From NCBI RefSeq assembly GCF_002215035.1, contig NZ_NKFP01000001.1, positions 865,501 through 929,500 of the forward strand: 64,000 bases of DNA, in the 5' to 3' direction. Made by a program: the position numbers and the translations under genes. This document shows positions 18,888 through 29,183 of this stretch, piece by piece (position 1 is the stretch's first letter; each line of letters starts with the position of its first letter). The notes under the pieces were generated by a model. That model was not told where the DNA came from, did not search any database, and worked only from the letters and a program-made list of their open reading frames with translations. The stretch is from Leptolyngbya ohadii IS1 (lineage in GTDB: Bacteria > Cyanobacteriota > Cyanobacteriia > Elainellales > Elainellaceae).

Positions 18888-19723
18888 TAGTTTTCGTGGT
18901 GTACTGCGCTGGCGTGCCAGTCTTTCAGCAAAAAAGTTGATAGGGCAGAAAGGGCAGCGAAAATGCCAATACCGGATACCGTAATCAGCAGCAGGGCAGC
19001 AAACATACGCGGGATTTGTAGGTTATAGCCTGCCATTAGGATCTGATACGCCAATCCTGAATTGGTGCCGCCTGTCCCTGCAACAAATTCGGCAACGACA
19101 GCCCCAATTAATGCCAGTCCACCGCTAATTCGCAGTCCTGCCAGGAAGTAGGGCAATCCACCCGGTAGACGTAAATAGCGCAGGGTTTGCCAGCGACTTG
19201 CCCGGTTGAGCTGAAACAAATTCACCAGCAGCGGATCGGTGCTATTGAGTCCCAGTACAGTGTTCGAGACGATCGGGAAAAAGGCAACAATCCAGGCACA
19301 AACGACCAGAGCCGCAAAGGTATTGTTTTTGAGCCAGATGATAATCAGGGGAGCCACTGCGACGATCGGTGTGGTTTGCAGCAGTACCGCATAGGGAAAG
19401 AAGCTGCGCTCGATCCATTTGCTTTGGGCAAACAGAATGGCAACCAGCAGTCCGGATGTCGTTGCACCGAGTAGTGCCGTGAACGCAATTTTGAGAGTGT
19501 ACATCCAGGCGGGAAACAGCTCAGACCAATCTTTCGCCAGGGTTTGCAGAATTAGCGCAGGTCCAGGCAACAGATAAATGGGTATATGGGTGAGCCGTAC
19601 TCCCAGTTCCCAGGCAGCCAGGATGAGCAGACCAACCGTAACCGGAGCCAAAACCGTCGGCTTAAGGAGCGATCGCATCCGGTTAGGACGCGCATTTGAT
19701 TGTTGAGCAGCAAGAGAGATCAT
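18887..19723 (-). CDS. ABC transporter permease (SsuC/TauC/ThiX-like)
   Basis: A 278-residue inner-membrane permease with about six hydrophobic helices. The cytoplasmic loop that docks to the ATPase is recognisable around the stretch ISGGLALIGAVVAEF. The family imports alkanesulfonates, taurine, pyrimidine precursors or related small molecules with an NMT1-type binding protein. Same strand, 51 bases after the ATPase gene. Confidence 0.9.
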   Translation of the reverse strand: MISLAAQQSNARPNRMRSLLKPTVLAPVTVGLLILAAWELGVRLTHIPIYLLPGPALILQTLAKDWSELFPAWMYTLKIAFTALLGATTSGLLVAILFAQSKWIERSFFPYAVLLQTTPIVAVAPLIIIWLKNNTFAALVVCAWIVAFFPIVSNTVLGLNSTDPLLVNLFQLNRASRWQTLRYLRLPGGLPYFLAGLRISGGLALIGAVVAEFVAGTGGTNSGLAYQILMAGYNLQIPRMFAALLLITVSGIGIFAALSALSTFLLKDWHASAVHHEN

Positions 19724-19773
19724 GATTAACCTTTCAAGTTCACCGTTAGAGTTCGCGTTCTTAAATAGCCCGC

Positions 19774-20607
19774 TTAAAGAGCCAGAACCAGCGATTCGCC
19801 CATCGCTTCGGATAAGGCATGGGAAACATTGCGGCAGTAGCGGTTAAACTGCGCTGAGGTACGGTAGTCTGGGTCGCGGGGATGGGGACTCTCGATCGCA
19901 ATTTCTGCCACGACTCGCCCCGGCTTTGATGCCATGACAACCACACGATGCCCCAAATACACCGCTTCGTAAATGCTGTGGGTGACAAACAAAATGGTGA
20001 GCTGTCGCTGGTGTTGAAGCGTTAGCAAATCCTGATTGAGCTTGCCGCGTGTCATTTCGTCCAGTGCGCCAAACGGTTCATCCATCAGCAGCACATTGGG
20101 CTTTGTCACTAGGGCACGGGCAAGCGAGACGCGCATTTTCATCCCGCCGGACAGTTCACGGGGGTAGACACGCTCAAATCCCTCAAGACCAACCTGGGCG
20201 ATCGCCTCTGACACCAACTCCATCGTTTGTCGTTTAGAAACTCCGGCAAGCTTTAGCGGTAGCCTGACATTGTCCAAAGCCGTTGCCCAGGGCATCAACG
20301 CCGCTTCCTGAAAAACGTAGGCAAGTTTATGTTCAGGGCGGTTGCGTTGTCGTTCACGCAGGTCATAATCGTCACCCCAAACGAGTTGTCCAGTGCTGAG
20401 GTTTCCCAGTCCAGACACAATTCGCAGCACGGTACTCTTACCGCAGCCCGATGGTCCGACAAGACTGGTAATGGTTCCTGGCTGTACGGTCAGATTAAAG
20501 TTTTGAAGGGCGATCGTGCCATTGGCGTAGGTTTTGCCGACCTGCTCTAGCGTCAGCATTGGCTTACGGTCCAAGACGATCGGCTCAGTGGGAGGAGAGA
20601 TAGTCAT
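19774..20607 (-). CDS. ABC transporter ATPase (SsuB/TauB-like)
   Basis: A 277-residue nucleotide-binding subunit with Walker [10 protein letters not shown], the Q-loop in [11 protein letters not shown], signature [15 protein letters not shown], Walker [13 protein letters not shown] and switch His in FVTHSIYEA. The sequence class is the nitrate/sulfonate/taurine group. It pairs with the permease downstream and the lipoprotein upstream. The spacer before it contains an 8-bp tandem repeat. Confidence 0.95.
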   Translation of the reverse strand: MTISPPTEPIVLDRKPMLTLEQVGKTYANGTIALQNFNLTVQPGTITSLVGPSGCGKSTVLRIVSGLGNLSTGQLVWGDDYDLRERQRNRPEHKLAYVFQEAALMPWATALDNVRLPLKLAGVSKRQTMELVSEAIAQVGLEGFERVYPRELSGGMKMRVSLARALVTKPNVLLMDEPFGALDEMTRGKLNQDLLTLQHQRQLTILFVTHSIYEAVYLGHRVVVMASKPGRVVAEIAIESPHPRDPDYRTSAQFNRYCRNVSHALSEAMGESLVLAL

Positions 20608-20632
20608 TGGGAGGGTTGTGGGGTGAGAGGAG

Positions 20633-20697
20633 TGGATGGGTGGATGGGTGGATGGGTGGATGGGTGGATGAGTGGATGGGTGGATGAGTGGATGGGT
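20633..20697. repeat. 8-bp tandem repeat in operon spacer
   Basis: About eight near-perfect copies of GGATGGGT, with occasional GGATGAGT, fill most of the 90-base spacer between the binding-protein stop codon and the ATPase. Such short arrays expand and contract by slippage, so length may vary between isolates and could alter coupling between the two genes. Confidence 0.85.
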
Positions 20698-21791
20698 TAG
20701 CTTTGGTAGGCTGTGGTTCCTTTGTTCACAAATTGGAGGGTATAGGCGTCTTTGTAGGATACGGAGTTGGGGAATGCACCCAGGTCAGACATGGTGGTGA
20801 AAATTTCTTTCCAGCGATCGTCGGTCATGGCACCAATGCCTTTCGTTTCTGCGTCACCGCTGGTGATAATGCCGTATTGCTTCAGCTTTTCCAGCCCAAA
20901 GGCAAGCTGTCCATCGGTCATTTCGGGGTTGTCTCGTTTGATGAGCGCATTACCCGGTGCAGGATCTTTGAGATAGCTGTACCAGCCTTTGATTGAGGCA
21001 TCGACAAACCGCTGAACGAGATCGGGGTTGTTCTGCACAATTTCGCTGCGCGTTTCGATCGTCGTTGTGTAGTTGGGATAGCCGTGATCCGCCATCAGCA
21101 GAATCACCGGGTCAAAGCCGCCCGCTTGCTTAATCGCATAGGGTTCAGACGTAATATAGCCCTGCTGCACCAGGTTCTTGTCTGCGACAAAGGGACCCAC
21201 GTTAAAGGTATAGACGCCTTTTTGGTTATCGTCTAACCCGTACTTCGCCTTCAGGAAGGGCCAGAAAGTGGTTTGGGCACTGGTTGAAAGCAAGATCCGC
21301 TTGCCCTTCAGGTCTTCAAACGAATCCACCCCCACGCCCGGATGTGCCATTAATCCCTGCGGGTCTTTCTGGAAGATTGCTGCAACGGTGACTTTGGGCA
21401 AGCCTTCTTTGATGGCGTTAATTGCGTCGATCGCATAGCCCATTTTGAAATCGATCGCCTTTCCCATCAAAAGCTGATTGCCATTGACTTGAGGACCACC
21501 CATCTGAATCGTCACATCTAGCCCGTGGTCTCTGTAGATACCGTTGGCAACTGCCTGATAGAATCCGCCGTGTTCAGCCTGGGCAAACCAGCTTGTGCCA
21601 AGCGTAATCCGATCCAATTCTTTGGAAGCTGAGGCTGGGGCAGAGGCAGTATCAGAAGTTTCATTTTGAGCGGTATTAGAAGCGGTATTAGAACAGGCAG
21701 CAAGCATTCCGGTTCCAACTGCCAGAGAGCCATAGCGCAAAAAACGGCGACGGTTGAGCTGGAGCGATGCAAAATCATGAGGAATTGTCAT
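20697..21791 (-). CDS. NMT1/THI5-like ABC substrate-binding lipoprotein
   Basis: A 364-residue binding protein, first gene of the operon. The N-terminus has a twin-arginine-like stretch ([11 protein letters not shown]) followed by a hydrophobic segment and the lipobox LAAC, so it is probably exported and lipid-anchored at the outer face of the inner membrane. The core motifs [16 protein letters not shown] and [16 protein letters not shown] match the NMT1/SsuA-like family. The ligand is unknown. Confidence 0.9.
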   Translation of the reverse strand: MTIPHDFASLQLNRRRFLRYGSLAVGTGMLAACSNTASNTAQNETSDTASAPASASKELDRITLGTSWFAQAEHGGFYQAVANGIYRDHGLDVTIQMGGPQVNGNQLLMGKAIDFKMGYAIDAINAIKEGLPKVTVAAIFQKDPQGLMAHPGVGVDSFEDLKGKRILLSTSAQTTFWPFLKAKYGLDDNQKGVYTFNVGPFVADKNLVQQGYITSEPYAIKQAGGFDPVILLMADHGYPNYTTTIETRSEIVQNNPDLVQRFVDASIKGWYSYLKDPAPGNALIKRDNPEMTDGQLAFGLEKLKQYGIITSGDAETKGIGAMTDDRWKEIFTTMSDLGAFPNSVSYKDAYTLQFVNKGTTAYQS

Positions 21792-21909
21792 GGTTAGAGA
21801 TCCTAAAGACAGAAGGACAACGGAAAAATCAAACCAAATTGAGGGACAAAACAGGATCCCCTAGAAATGCTCAAGGCACTGTGACGAAAGCAAGAAATTC
21901 GGGTATACT

Positions 21910-21957
21910 CTTAAATACAAGAATGAATACCTTTTTGCATTTACTCTTGTATACAAG
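21910..21957. promoter_or_regulatory. Probable GntR operator pair in the divergent promoter
   Basis: The perfect palindrome CTTGTATACAAG (21946-21957) and a related half-matching copy CTTAAATACAAG (21910-21921) lie between the lipoprotein operon and the GntR gene, 36 bases centre to centre. GntR-family FCD regulators commonly bind TNGTNNNACNA-type palindromes, which this fits. It is the best candidate for control of both directions. Confidence 0.65.
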
Positions 21958-22030
21958 AAGTTAATGGCTCCAGTAAGGCTTTTCTGTATTCTTGACTACA
22001 ATCCTTGAATATTTTCTTTGGAGTTCTTCA

Positions 22031-22729
22031 GTGGCGAAAGCAAATCAGGTATCCGGAGCAGAACGAAAATCGGGCAGCAGTGTCGATCGCATTTATGAGC
22101 AAATTAAGCTAATGGCGATGAACTACAAGTTTCGTCCCGGTGAGCCGCTAAACGAAGTTGAGTTAGCTGCCTCGCTAGAAGTGAGCCGAACTCCCCTGCG
22201 CGAAGTACTCAATCGTCTGGTGGCAGAGGGACTGCTCGATTTTGTGCCGCGTAAAGGCTTTTCCTGCAAGCCATTAGACACCAAGCGAGTTTTTGATCTC
22301 TACGAAATTCGCTGCGGCTTAGAAATGATGAGTGCCCGCCTCGCAACTGAACGGGCAACCGACGAGGAAGTGCAGGATTTGCTGCAATTTTGGCAAGACA
22401 CCGCCCAATCTTTTAACAGCCTGACCCCCTTAGAATGTGCCCTGTGCGATGAGCAGTTTCATGAACGGCTTGCCCAACTTGCCCGCAACACCGAACTACT
22501 ACACACCCTGAAAAACATTAACGCCCGCGCCCACTATCTGCGACTCATTTCGATGGAGGAAGAGTCCTTCCGCCGCAACACCTGCGCTGAGCATTTCGTT
22601 ATTTTGCAGGCAATTTGCGATCGCAATGTAGAAGCTGCGGTTCGGTGTATGTCTGCTCACGTTACCTTGCGTCAGGAACAGCTCGTAGAAGTCATCAAAG
22701 AGGGAGTAGCACGTTTGTATATGACGTGA
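22031..22729 (+). CDS. GntR/FCD-family transcriptional regulator
   Basis: A 232-residue regulator with an N-terminal winged helix (LNEVELAASLEVSRTPLREV) and an all-helical FCD ligand domain with the metal-type His residues in FHERL and the later H in CAEHFVIL and SAHVTL. The GTG at 22031 is preferred because GGAG lies 7 bases upstream; the frame also opens at TTG 21992. It is divergent from the transporter/oxygenase operon and probably controls it in response to the substrate or a product. Confidence 0.9.
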   Translation: MAKANQVSGAERKSGSSVDRIYEQIKLMAMNYKFRPGEPLNEVELAASLEVSRTPLREVLNRLVAEGLLDFVPRKGFSCKPLDTKRVFDLYEIRCGLEMMSARLATERATDEEVQDLLQFWQDTAQSFNSLTPLECALCDEQFHERLAQLARNTELLHTLKNINARAHYLRLISMEEESFRRNTCAEHFVILQAICDRNVEAAVRCMSAHVTLRQEQLVEVIKEGVARLYMT

Positions 22730-22961
22730 AGGTTTAGTCCTGGCAGTAAAAAACTGAGTGCTTGCGGATAAAAGCGAATCCTCTTCCTGCTCTGAATAGG
22801 GGATAATTAGAATACGTGTAATTAAGTCTAACGAAACGCTGTAATGCTCATTTCATTTGGCTTTTCAGCAATGTCGATTGACGGAGTAGTAGTCCTTCTA
22901 ATGGTTGTGGTTCCAAGTTAATTTAACGCGCTACCGAACGTTTTACTGCTCAGCCACACCT

Positions 22962-25454
22962 TCACAAGCGGTTGACCAAATTGGCAACAACTGTAATAAA
23001 TTCTGCTGGCTCAACTGGCTTTGGCACATGCGAATTAAAGCCTGATGACAGCGCTTTGATCCGGTCTTCCGTTCTGGCATAAGCGGTCAGCGCGATCGCT
23101 AGAATTTTACCCCCCTGTTCTGGAGCCAACTTCCGAATCTCCTGAATCAGCGTATAGCCGTCTTTCTCAGGCATCCCAATATCACTGACCAGAATATTGG
23201 GTCGTTGCCCAGGAGTGCTTTGAGAGACGATCGCTAAAGCCTCGATTGCCGATCCTGCGGTGACGACTTTTGCGCCGTTTTGCTGGAGCAGCTCAGCTAA
23301 TAGCTCACGAGCATCTGGTTCATCATCCACCACTAATACAGTTAAGCCCTCTAACTGCAATGTCTGAATCAGGGGCACTTGGTCACTGACGGTCGGATGC
23401 ACTCGCTCTGTGTCTGATGAAGCTGGACGAAAAATGGTAATGGGCAGAACCACTGTAAACGTTGCTCCCTTCCCTTCCCCATCGCTATCTGCCCGCACGC
23501 TGCCTCCATGCAGTTCTACCAGGTGTCGAACGATTGCTAGCCCTAACCCCAACCCACCATGCACGCGGGTCGTTGAGCTATCTGCTTGCTGTAAGCGATC
23601 GAACGCATAGGGCAAAAAGTCAGGACGAATACCCTGTCCTGTATCGCTCACAATCACTTCAATGTGGGAATTGATCCGCTCCAATCGGATTTGCACTCGC
23701 CCACCCTTGGGAGTAAATTTCACCGCATTGGATAGCAGGTTCCAAAACACCTGTTGCAGGCGATCCGAATCCCCAGAAATAGGTCCAGCGTCTGGATCTA
23801 AAACACTTTGGATGCGGATATTTTTTGCATCTGCGGCAGGGCGAATTGAATCGATTGCTGCCTCAATCACGGAGACCAGCACCACAGGGCGTACGTTGAG
23901 TCGTAGCTTGCCAGAAATAATGCGAGAAATGTCCAATAAGTCTTCAATCAGCTGATTTTGAACTCTGGCATTGCGCTCGATCGTCTCTAAAGCGCGGTTT
24001 GCCATTGCTTCATCCAGTTTCTTAGAGCGCAGCATCGTTGACCAGCCCAGAATGGCATTCAGCGGTGTGCGTAACTCGTGGGAAACGGTTGCTAAGAACT
24101 CATCCTTGAGGCGATTTGCCTTGGCTAGCTCCTCGGTTTGCTGTCTCAGTAAAGCTTCTACCCGTTTGCTCTCCGTCAGGTTGAGGACAAAACAAACCCA
24201 CGGAGCTTGCTTGCCCTCCAGCACTGCGGCTCCAATCAGAACAGGTATCCGGCTACTGTCTTTGCGAATGTATTCCTTTTCAAACGGAGTGCAGCGCCCC
24301 GTGTTCTGGAGTTCCTGGATGACTCGTTGATCCTGCTCCTGATACTCAGGCGGGGTCATATTAGACCAGCGAACCAATCCATTGTGCAAGTCTTCACGGC
24401 TATAGCCGATCATCTCCAGAAACTCATCATTCGCTTCGATAATAGCCCCACTCGGATCAGCCAGAATCACGCCAATAATGTTTGACTCAACCAAGCGACG
24501 AAAACGGGCTTCGCTTTGCTTTAAGGCAATTTGCTCAACTCTCAGATCTTCTGCTAGAGCTTCAGCCCTGCGTCGCGCCACAACCTGGTCAGTGACTTCA
24601 AAAGCAAAGGTAATGATCCCTTCTATGCGTCCATGAATATCGTAGGTGGGTTGGTAGATGAAGTTGAAAAACCCTTCCTCGATCGTGCCATCCCCTCGAC
24701 GATCAAAATGAACCTCAACCTCCGTTCCCGCAAAAGGTTCCTCAGTTCTAAACACATTATCCAGCAAATCAAAAATGCCTTGCCCTTCCAAGTCGGGAAA
24801 CGCTTCTCGCATGGTTTTTCCAAGCAGTTCACGATTGCCAACCGCCTGGCAATAAGATGGATTGGCAAACTCAAAGACATGTTCAGGACCGCATTGAATA
24901 CAAATTAATGCCGGGGCTTGCATCAGCAGAGAGTAGAGACGATTGCGCTGAACTTCTGCTTCTTGCCGTAGCAATTGCTCCCGCTGTGCTGCTTCCTGTT
25001 GTGCCTGCTCTACCAATTTTTGCTCAGAAATGTCTCGCACTTCGATAATCGTCCCGATCGTGCGATTCCCCTCACGAATAGGGCTAGCGGTAAAAGCAAC
25101 CGGATAGAAATGACCGTCTTTGTGGACGAAGACCTCTTCTCCCTGTTCCCGATTGTTCTTGGGAAACGCCTGGTCGATCGGGCATTCACACAGCGGATAA
25201 GGACGACCATCTGGGCGCGTATGGTGAACTACATCATGCAGCGCTCGTCCCTTTGTCTCGGAGAGGCGATAGCCGGTCAAAGCTTCTGCTGCTGGATTCA
25301 TATAAACGCATTCCTGGCGTTCATCCATGATAAACAGAGCCAGGGTGGCGTTATTACAAACCACTTCCAACAGACGCTTGTAAAAGTCATCCGTGGGGGC
25401 TGCTTGTGGCAACCGCTGGTACTCGCTCAACGAAAAAGTTGGCTCAGCTGTCAT
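22962..25454 (-). CDS. Hybrid sensor histidine kinase, three PAS domains plus receiver
   Basis: An 830-residue protein starting at ATG 25454, which overlaps the previous stop in ATGA. PAS domains lie at about 30-160, 175-305 and 310-430, then HisKA with His in SHELRTPLN (about residue 456), HATPase with GLGLGLAIV, and a C-terminal receiver with Asp in [12 protein letters not shown] (about residue 759). A longer frame reaches 25559 but runs through the upstream gene. No membrane segments. The HisKA-HATPase-REC half closely resembles the kinase at 1896, so the two are probably paralogues. Confidence 0.93.
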   Translation of the reverse strand: MTAEPTFSLSEYQRLPQAAPTDDFYKRLLEVVCNNATLALFIMDERQECVYMNPAAEALTGYRLSETKGRALHDVVHHTRPDGRPYPLCECPIDQAFPKNNREQGEEVFVHKDGHFYPVAFTASPIREGNRTIGTIIEVRDISEQKLVEQAQQEAAQREQLLRQEAEVQRNRLYSLLMQAPALICIQCGPEHVFEFANPSYCQAVGNRELLGKTMREAFPDLEGQGIFDLLDNVFRTEEPFAGTEVEVHFDRRGDGTIEEGFFNFIYQPTYDIHGRIEGIITFAFEVTDQVVARRRAEALAEDLRVEQIALKQSEARFRRLVESNIIGVILADPSGAIIEANDEFLEMIGYSREDLHNGLVRWSNMTPPEYQEQDQRVIQELQNTGRCTPFEKEYIRKDSSRIPVLIGAAVLEGKQAPWVCFVLNLTESKRVEALLRQQTEELAKANRLKDEFLATVSHELRTPLNAILGWSTMLRSKKLDEAMANRALETIERNARVQNQLIEDLLDISRIISGKLRLNVRPVVLVSVIEAAIDSIRPAADAKNIRIQSVLDPDAGPISGDSDRLQQVFWNLLSNAVKFTPKGGRVQIRLERINSHIEVIVSDTGQGIRPDFLPYAFDRLQQADSSTTRVHGGLGLGLAIVRHLVELHGGSVRADSDGEGKGATFTVVLPITIFRPASSDTERVHPTVSDQVPLIQTLQLEGLTVLVVDDEPDARELLAELLQQNGAKVVTAGSAIEALAIVSQSTPGQRPNILVSDIGMPEKDGYTLIQEIRKLAPEQGGKILAIALTAYARTEDRIKALSSGFNSHVPKPVEPAEFITVVANLVNRL

Positions 25455-25834
25455 GCCTGCTGTTCTTGCACCTCTTGATAATCTTTGTCCCCGGCTGGCT
25501 CTGCGACTGAAGGAGGGAGTTGACCAATTCCAACCTGGTCTACTGCTAAAGGTTGCCATCCTCGTGAAGTGCTAGCTATGCTAACCAGTCCCCCGTTGCG
25601 TAAAGCACTCAGCACCTGACAAGCTGTATTTTTGCTAACTTCTGCCGCTGCTGCAATTTCCACCAGTGAGCGGTACTCAGAACCGTCGCAACAATCCATC
25701 AGCTTTAATGCGAGTTGATAGGGCTGATCCAGATAAGGACGGATTCGGTGTTGAATTGCACTGGGGAAACAGGAACGAAACCACTGTAGAAAAGGAGTAG
25801 CTGCCTGGATTTTCGCAAGACTTTTAGGGTTCAA
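25451..25834 (-). CDS. Small winged-helix-like protein coupled to the hybrid kinase
   Basis: A 127-residue protein with a central helix-turn-helix-like stretch (SLVEIAAAAEVSKNTACQVL followed by SALRNGGLVS), reminiscent of MarR/IclR-type winged helices. The C-terminus is acidic and Gln-rich. Its stop codon overlaps the start of the kinase by four bases, so the two are almost certainly translated together. It could be the output or a regulator of the kinase; this is inference. I do not recognise a named family. Confidence 0.75.
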   Translation of the reverse strand: MNPKSLAKIQAATPFLQWFRSCFPSAIQHRIRPYLDQPYQLALKLMDCCDGSEYRSLVEIAAAAEVSKNTACQVLSALRNGGLVSIASTSRGWQPLAVDQVGIGQLPPSVAEPAGDKDYQEVQEQQA

Positions 25835-25956
25835 TTGAAAATCTCCTTGAGTTCAGCAAGTGGAGAAGCCGGTTATTCTCCTCAAAGAAAAATAAGGACA
25901 TATCCCCAACAGGGATACGACCTCCTGACGAAGTTAGGTTCTTCTAAAGCTCGTGT

Positions 25957-25976
25957 AATCTATCTTTAGATAGATT
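25957..25976. terminator. Hairpin between lysR-type gene and the small HTH gene
   Basis: AATCTATC and GATAGATT form an 8-bp perfect stem around a TTTA loop, followed by CTTTAAG. It lies after the end of the LysR-type gene and upstream of the small HTH gene, both on the minus strand. It could stop lysR transcription or be an operator; the A/T-rich stem makes a strong terminator doubtful. Confidence 0.35.
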
Positions 25977-26044
25977 CTTTAAGTAAATATTATTCTGACG
26001 AAGCCTATCTTCGAGCAAAGCGCCATGCTCCGCCACCCGCACCC

Positions 26045-27004
26045 CTACGAGAGTGCAAGCTCGGTTTTTACGACACAGCTTGCTCGGCTCCGGATCACTT
26101 CTACCATCTTCTCCGCAGCTAAACTTAGATGCTGCCTATGGTTTGTAATCAAAACAGCCGATCGCGATAAGGAACAATCGGACACTTCGATCGCAACCAA
26201 TCTGCCAGCTTCTAAATCCTCTTGAACTAAGGAATAAGGCGCAAATGAGGCACCAAAGTTTGAGAGTAAAAGTTGCCGTACTGACTGAAAACCTTTAACT
26301 TCGGCAACAATCTTGAAGCGATGCTGATGAATTTGATAAACCTTGTCAACGATATTTCCAATTCCACAGGGGCTACTGCCAAAGGTTGATTTCTGCCGAT
26401 GCAAAACAAGCGGTAGCGTTTCGATATCTTCTAAGTAGAGCTTCTTAGAGGTGGCTAAAGGATGGGTTCTGCCAATCACGAGCAGAATGGGTTCTTCGTA
26501 AAGAACCTCGTAAGTAACATGATTCTGAGGAAAAGGAAGCGATAAGATTGCGAGATCGAGCAAGCCTTGCTCTATTTGCCGGATAAGTCCCTCTGTGTAA
26601 TCTTCTAAAATTTTTACATGAACTTGAGGATACTGTTGATGATAAAAGCTCAACACTCTGGACAGAAATCGCTGTGATGAGGAAGGTGTTAACCCTAACG
26701 TAACAATGCCAGTCACCGCTTGAGACATTTTTGCAAGGGCAAAGGCACCCTCTTGCATGGCTTGTAAAGAATCTCGGCAATAGCGAATGAATACCCTGCC
26801 TTCCTCTGTTAAATAAGCCCCATTCGGTCTCCGGTGCAAAAGCTGGACGCCCAAAAACCGCTCAAGTCTCTGAATGTGCTGACTCACAGTAGGCTGCGAT
26901 AGGTTCAGCGCAACTGCTGCGTCTGTAAAACTATTTTTCTCTGCAACTTCAACAAACGAAATCAAGGCTGAAAAGTCTAGATGCCCCACCTTATATCTAT
27001 TCAT
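26045..27004 (-). CDS. LysR-family transcriptional regulator
   Basis: A 319-residue LTTR. The N-terminal winged helix is clear (SFTDAAVALNLSQPTVSQHI, residues about 25-44), followed by the linker helix and a two-lobed effector domain. It is divergent from the ABC transporter operon at 27490 across a 485-base gap, the classic arrangement for an LTTR and its target. The inducer is unknown; the nitrogen-related neighbours suggest an amide or a nitrogen-status signal. Confidence 0.92.
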   Translation of the reverse strand: MNRYKVGHLDFSALISFVEVAEKNSFTDAAVALNLSQPTVSQHIQRLERFLGVQLLHRRPNGAYLTEEGRVFIRYCRDSLQAMQEGAFALAKMSQAVTGIVTLGLTPSSSQRFLSRVLSFYHQQYPQVHVKILEDYTEGLIRQIEQGLLDLAILSLPFPQNHVTYEVLYEEPILLVIGRTHPLATSKKLYLEDIETLPLVLHRQKSTFGSSPCGIGNIVDKVYQIHQHRFKIVAEVKGFQSVRQLLLSNFGASFAPYSLVQEDLEAGRLVAIEVSDCSLSRSAVLITNHRQHLSLAAEKMVEVIRSRASCVVKTELALS

Positions 27005-27336
27005 TTTTTTGATGCTCTTCAGGTGAATGTATTTGCCTAAATTGTATTTGCCTACAATAATCCTTCTAAAGATAAAATTGTATCCATTAGCTTAAAACAG
27101 GCTGAGCAGGGTATTTTTAGGACAATCTAAAACTGTCGAACCCACTTTTCTGTATTGCTAAGTACATTTCTGTATTGCTAAATACATTCAGGTCAGTCGA
27201 TTTTTCTAAGCTGAGGAGGGTTCCCTTTTGTTGTAATATTGCTCAAGCTATGAAAAGATGTAGGCAAAATTCTAGAGAATTTCGTACTAACCGTGCAACA
27301 CCGAAGGGTGGAAAACAATATTAAATTCGCAAATAA

Positions 27337-27438
27337 TATAGCAATCCTTTCTGTCTTGTATTTGGGGTGCAGGGGTTTCACGCTCGCGTAGGGCGAAGCC
27401 CCACACCCCCTTTCTCACCAATCATTTGTGATTACTAG
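27337..27438. repeat. 102-bp interspersed repeat, copy 2
   Basis: Starts TATAGCAATCC at 27337 and ends in a decayed terminal repeat (GATTACTAGA). The interior shares TGTATTTGG, GCGTAGGGC and AAGCCCCACACCC with the copy at 6110-6211. It sits in the 485-base divergent region between lysR and the ABC operon, 51 bases before the ATPase start, and so probably contributes to that leader. Nothing else definite is seen in the gap. Confidence 0.75.
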
Positions 27439-27489
27439 AGGAATTTTGAAACGTAATTGGAATTGTTGTAGAAGGAAACATGACGAAAG

Positions 27490-28323
27490 ATGAACTGGCT
27501 TTCTAGCAAAATAGAGCTACGTGAAATCAGCCATGTTTTTCAAAGCCGCGATCGCAAGCCAATTCACGCTTTGGAGGACATCAGCCTGCAAGTCTCGGCA
27601 GGTCGCTTTGTCAGTTTGATCGGACCCTCTGGAAGCGGAAAGACAACGCTGTTTAACATTATTGCGGGTTTGCAGCAGCCTACGGCGGGGCAAGTTTTTC
27701 TTGACGAGCAGGATGTGACTGGGAAGATTGGTCTGGTTAGCTACATGCTGCAAAAAGATCTGCTCCTCCCCTGGCGAACGGTTTTAGACAACGTTGTTTT
27801 GGGGATGGAACTTCAGGGATTTTCCATTCGCAAAGCCAGGCAGTTAGCTCTACCCTATTTCTATCAGTACGGGCTGGGCGGGTTTGAGCATCACTATCCG
27901 GCTGAATTATCCGGTGGAATGCGGCAGCGAGCAGCCTTGCTACGGACTTTGCTCTGTCATTCGGAGTTAATTTTGCTCGATGAACCTTTTGGAGCCTTAG
28001 ATGCACAAACTCGTGCTCAAATGCAGGAATGGCTGCTTCAGCTCTGGAGTGACTTCGGCAAAACTGTTTTGTTTGTAACGCACGATGTAGACGAAGCAAT
28101 TTACCTTTCTGATGAAGTGTTTGTCCTAACCGCTCGCCCTGGAACCATCAAAGCACGGATTGAAATATCGCTCGATCGCCCTCGCCCGCGTCAGATTGTG
28201 ACCGATCCAAGCTTCATTCGTCTCAAGGAAACTTGCCTTGCCTTATTAGCGGATGAAGACATTGCAGGATCAATTTCAAAACTCAGTCGGGATATGGCAA
28301 GAAAAGGAAAAGTGCAGCGATGA
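27490..28323 (+). CDS. ABC transporter ATPase (nitrate/sulfonate/taurine class)
   Basis: A 277-residue nucleotide-binding subunit with Walker A GPSGSGKTT, Q-loop SYMLQKDLLLPW, signature LSGGMRQRAALLRTL, Walker [13 protein letters not shown] and switch His FVTHDVDEA. First gene of a four-gene import operon; its stop overlaps the permease start in ATGA. The substrate is unknown but neighbours act on amides. Confidence 0.95.
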   Translation: MNWLSSKIELREISHVFQSRDRKPIHALEDISLQVSAGRFVSLIGPSGSGKTTLFNIIAGLQQPTAGQVFLDEQDVTGKIGLVSYMLQKDLLLPWRTVLDNVVLGMELQGFSIRKARQLALPYFYQYGLGGFEHHYPAELSGGMRQRAALLRTLLCHSELILLDEPFGALDAQTRAQMQEWLLQLWSDFGKTVLFVTHDVDEAIYLSDEVFVLTARPGTIKARIEISLDRPRPRQIVTDPSFIRLKETCLALLADEDIAGSISKLSRDMARKGKVQR

Positions 28324-29183
28324 CCAAGCTCCCCAGTTCAGTTGAATCACTACACTGGATGAGACAGGCTCCAGATCAAGGGCGATCCCTGCCGCGTGAG
28401 CGGCTTTGGTCTAAACGCACAATTGTGCTCTGGCAGCTAGGTATCACCGTCGGCTTGTTGACGCTGTGGGAAGCTGGAACTCGCATTGGCTGGATCGACG
28501 CTTTTTTCTGGTCTTCTCCATTGACCATCTTAAAAACTGGAATTGTTTTCTTTCGCCAGGGCAGCGCAATTCGCGATATTGGGTTTACTTTTCGCTCAAC
28601 GATCGTCGGGTTTTTCCTAGGGACAGGTCTGGGAACAGCAATTGGATTAACCTTCTGGTGGTCACGCAACTATGCGGCAATCGCTCAACCGCTGATTATT
28701 GCTTTTCATGCGACTCCTAAATTAGCATTGGGTCCGCTGGTTATCCTGGTTTTTGGCATGGGATTCGCTTCTAAAGTGGCAATGGCAGTGGCGCTAACGA
28801 TCGTCATATCTGTTCTGACCACCTACAGCGGCGTTCAAGCGGTCGATCGCGATTTGCAGCAGCTGATGTACTCAATGGGAGCAACTCGGTGGCAGGTCTT
28901 TACAAAAGTTGTCATCCCATCGGCGCTACCCTGGATTATTTCATCGCTACGAGTCAACATTGGGCTTTCCCTTTCTGGCGCGATCGTCGGTGAGTTTCTT
29001 GGCTCCCAGGCGGGGCTGGGACGGTTAATTCTTTATGCGGGGCAAACCTACGACATCGCTCTGGTCTGGGTCGGAGTGCTCGTTCTCGCTGCCCTTTCAG
29101 TTGTAATGTATGTCCTGGTGCAACGTCTTGAGCGGGTTTTGTTAAAAGGAGTGATGCATGAAACTCAGTCGGTCGGGGAATGA
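28320..29183 (+). CDS. ABC transporter permease
   Basis: A 287-residue membrane subunit with about six helices. The EAA-like loop region is around SGAIVGEFLGSQAGLG. It overlaps the ATPase by four bases and the binding protein by 26 bases, so the three subunits are tightly coupled in translation. Confidence 0.93.
   Translation: MTKLPSSVESLHWMRQAPDQGRSLPRERLWSKRTIVLWQLGITVGLLTLWEAGTRIGWIDAFFWSSPLTILKTGIVFFRQGSAIRDIGFTFRSTIVGFFLGTGLGTAIGLTFWWSRNYAAIAQPLIIAFHATPKLALGPLVILVFGMGFASKVAMAVALTIVISVLTTYSGVQAVDRDLQQLMYSMGATRWQVFTKVVIPSALPWIISSLRVNIGLSLSGAIVGEFLGSQAGLGRLILYAGQTYDIALVWVGVLVLAALSVVMYVLVQRLERVLLKGVMHETQSVGE

Noticed and set aside
22962-25559. 865-residue version of the hybrid kinase
   Set aside because: The first 35 residues are Arg/Ser-rich shadow of the upstream gene; ATG 25454 overlaps the upstream stop in ATGA.
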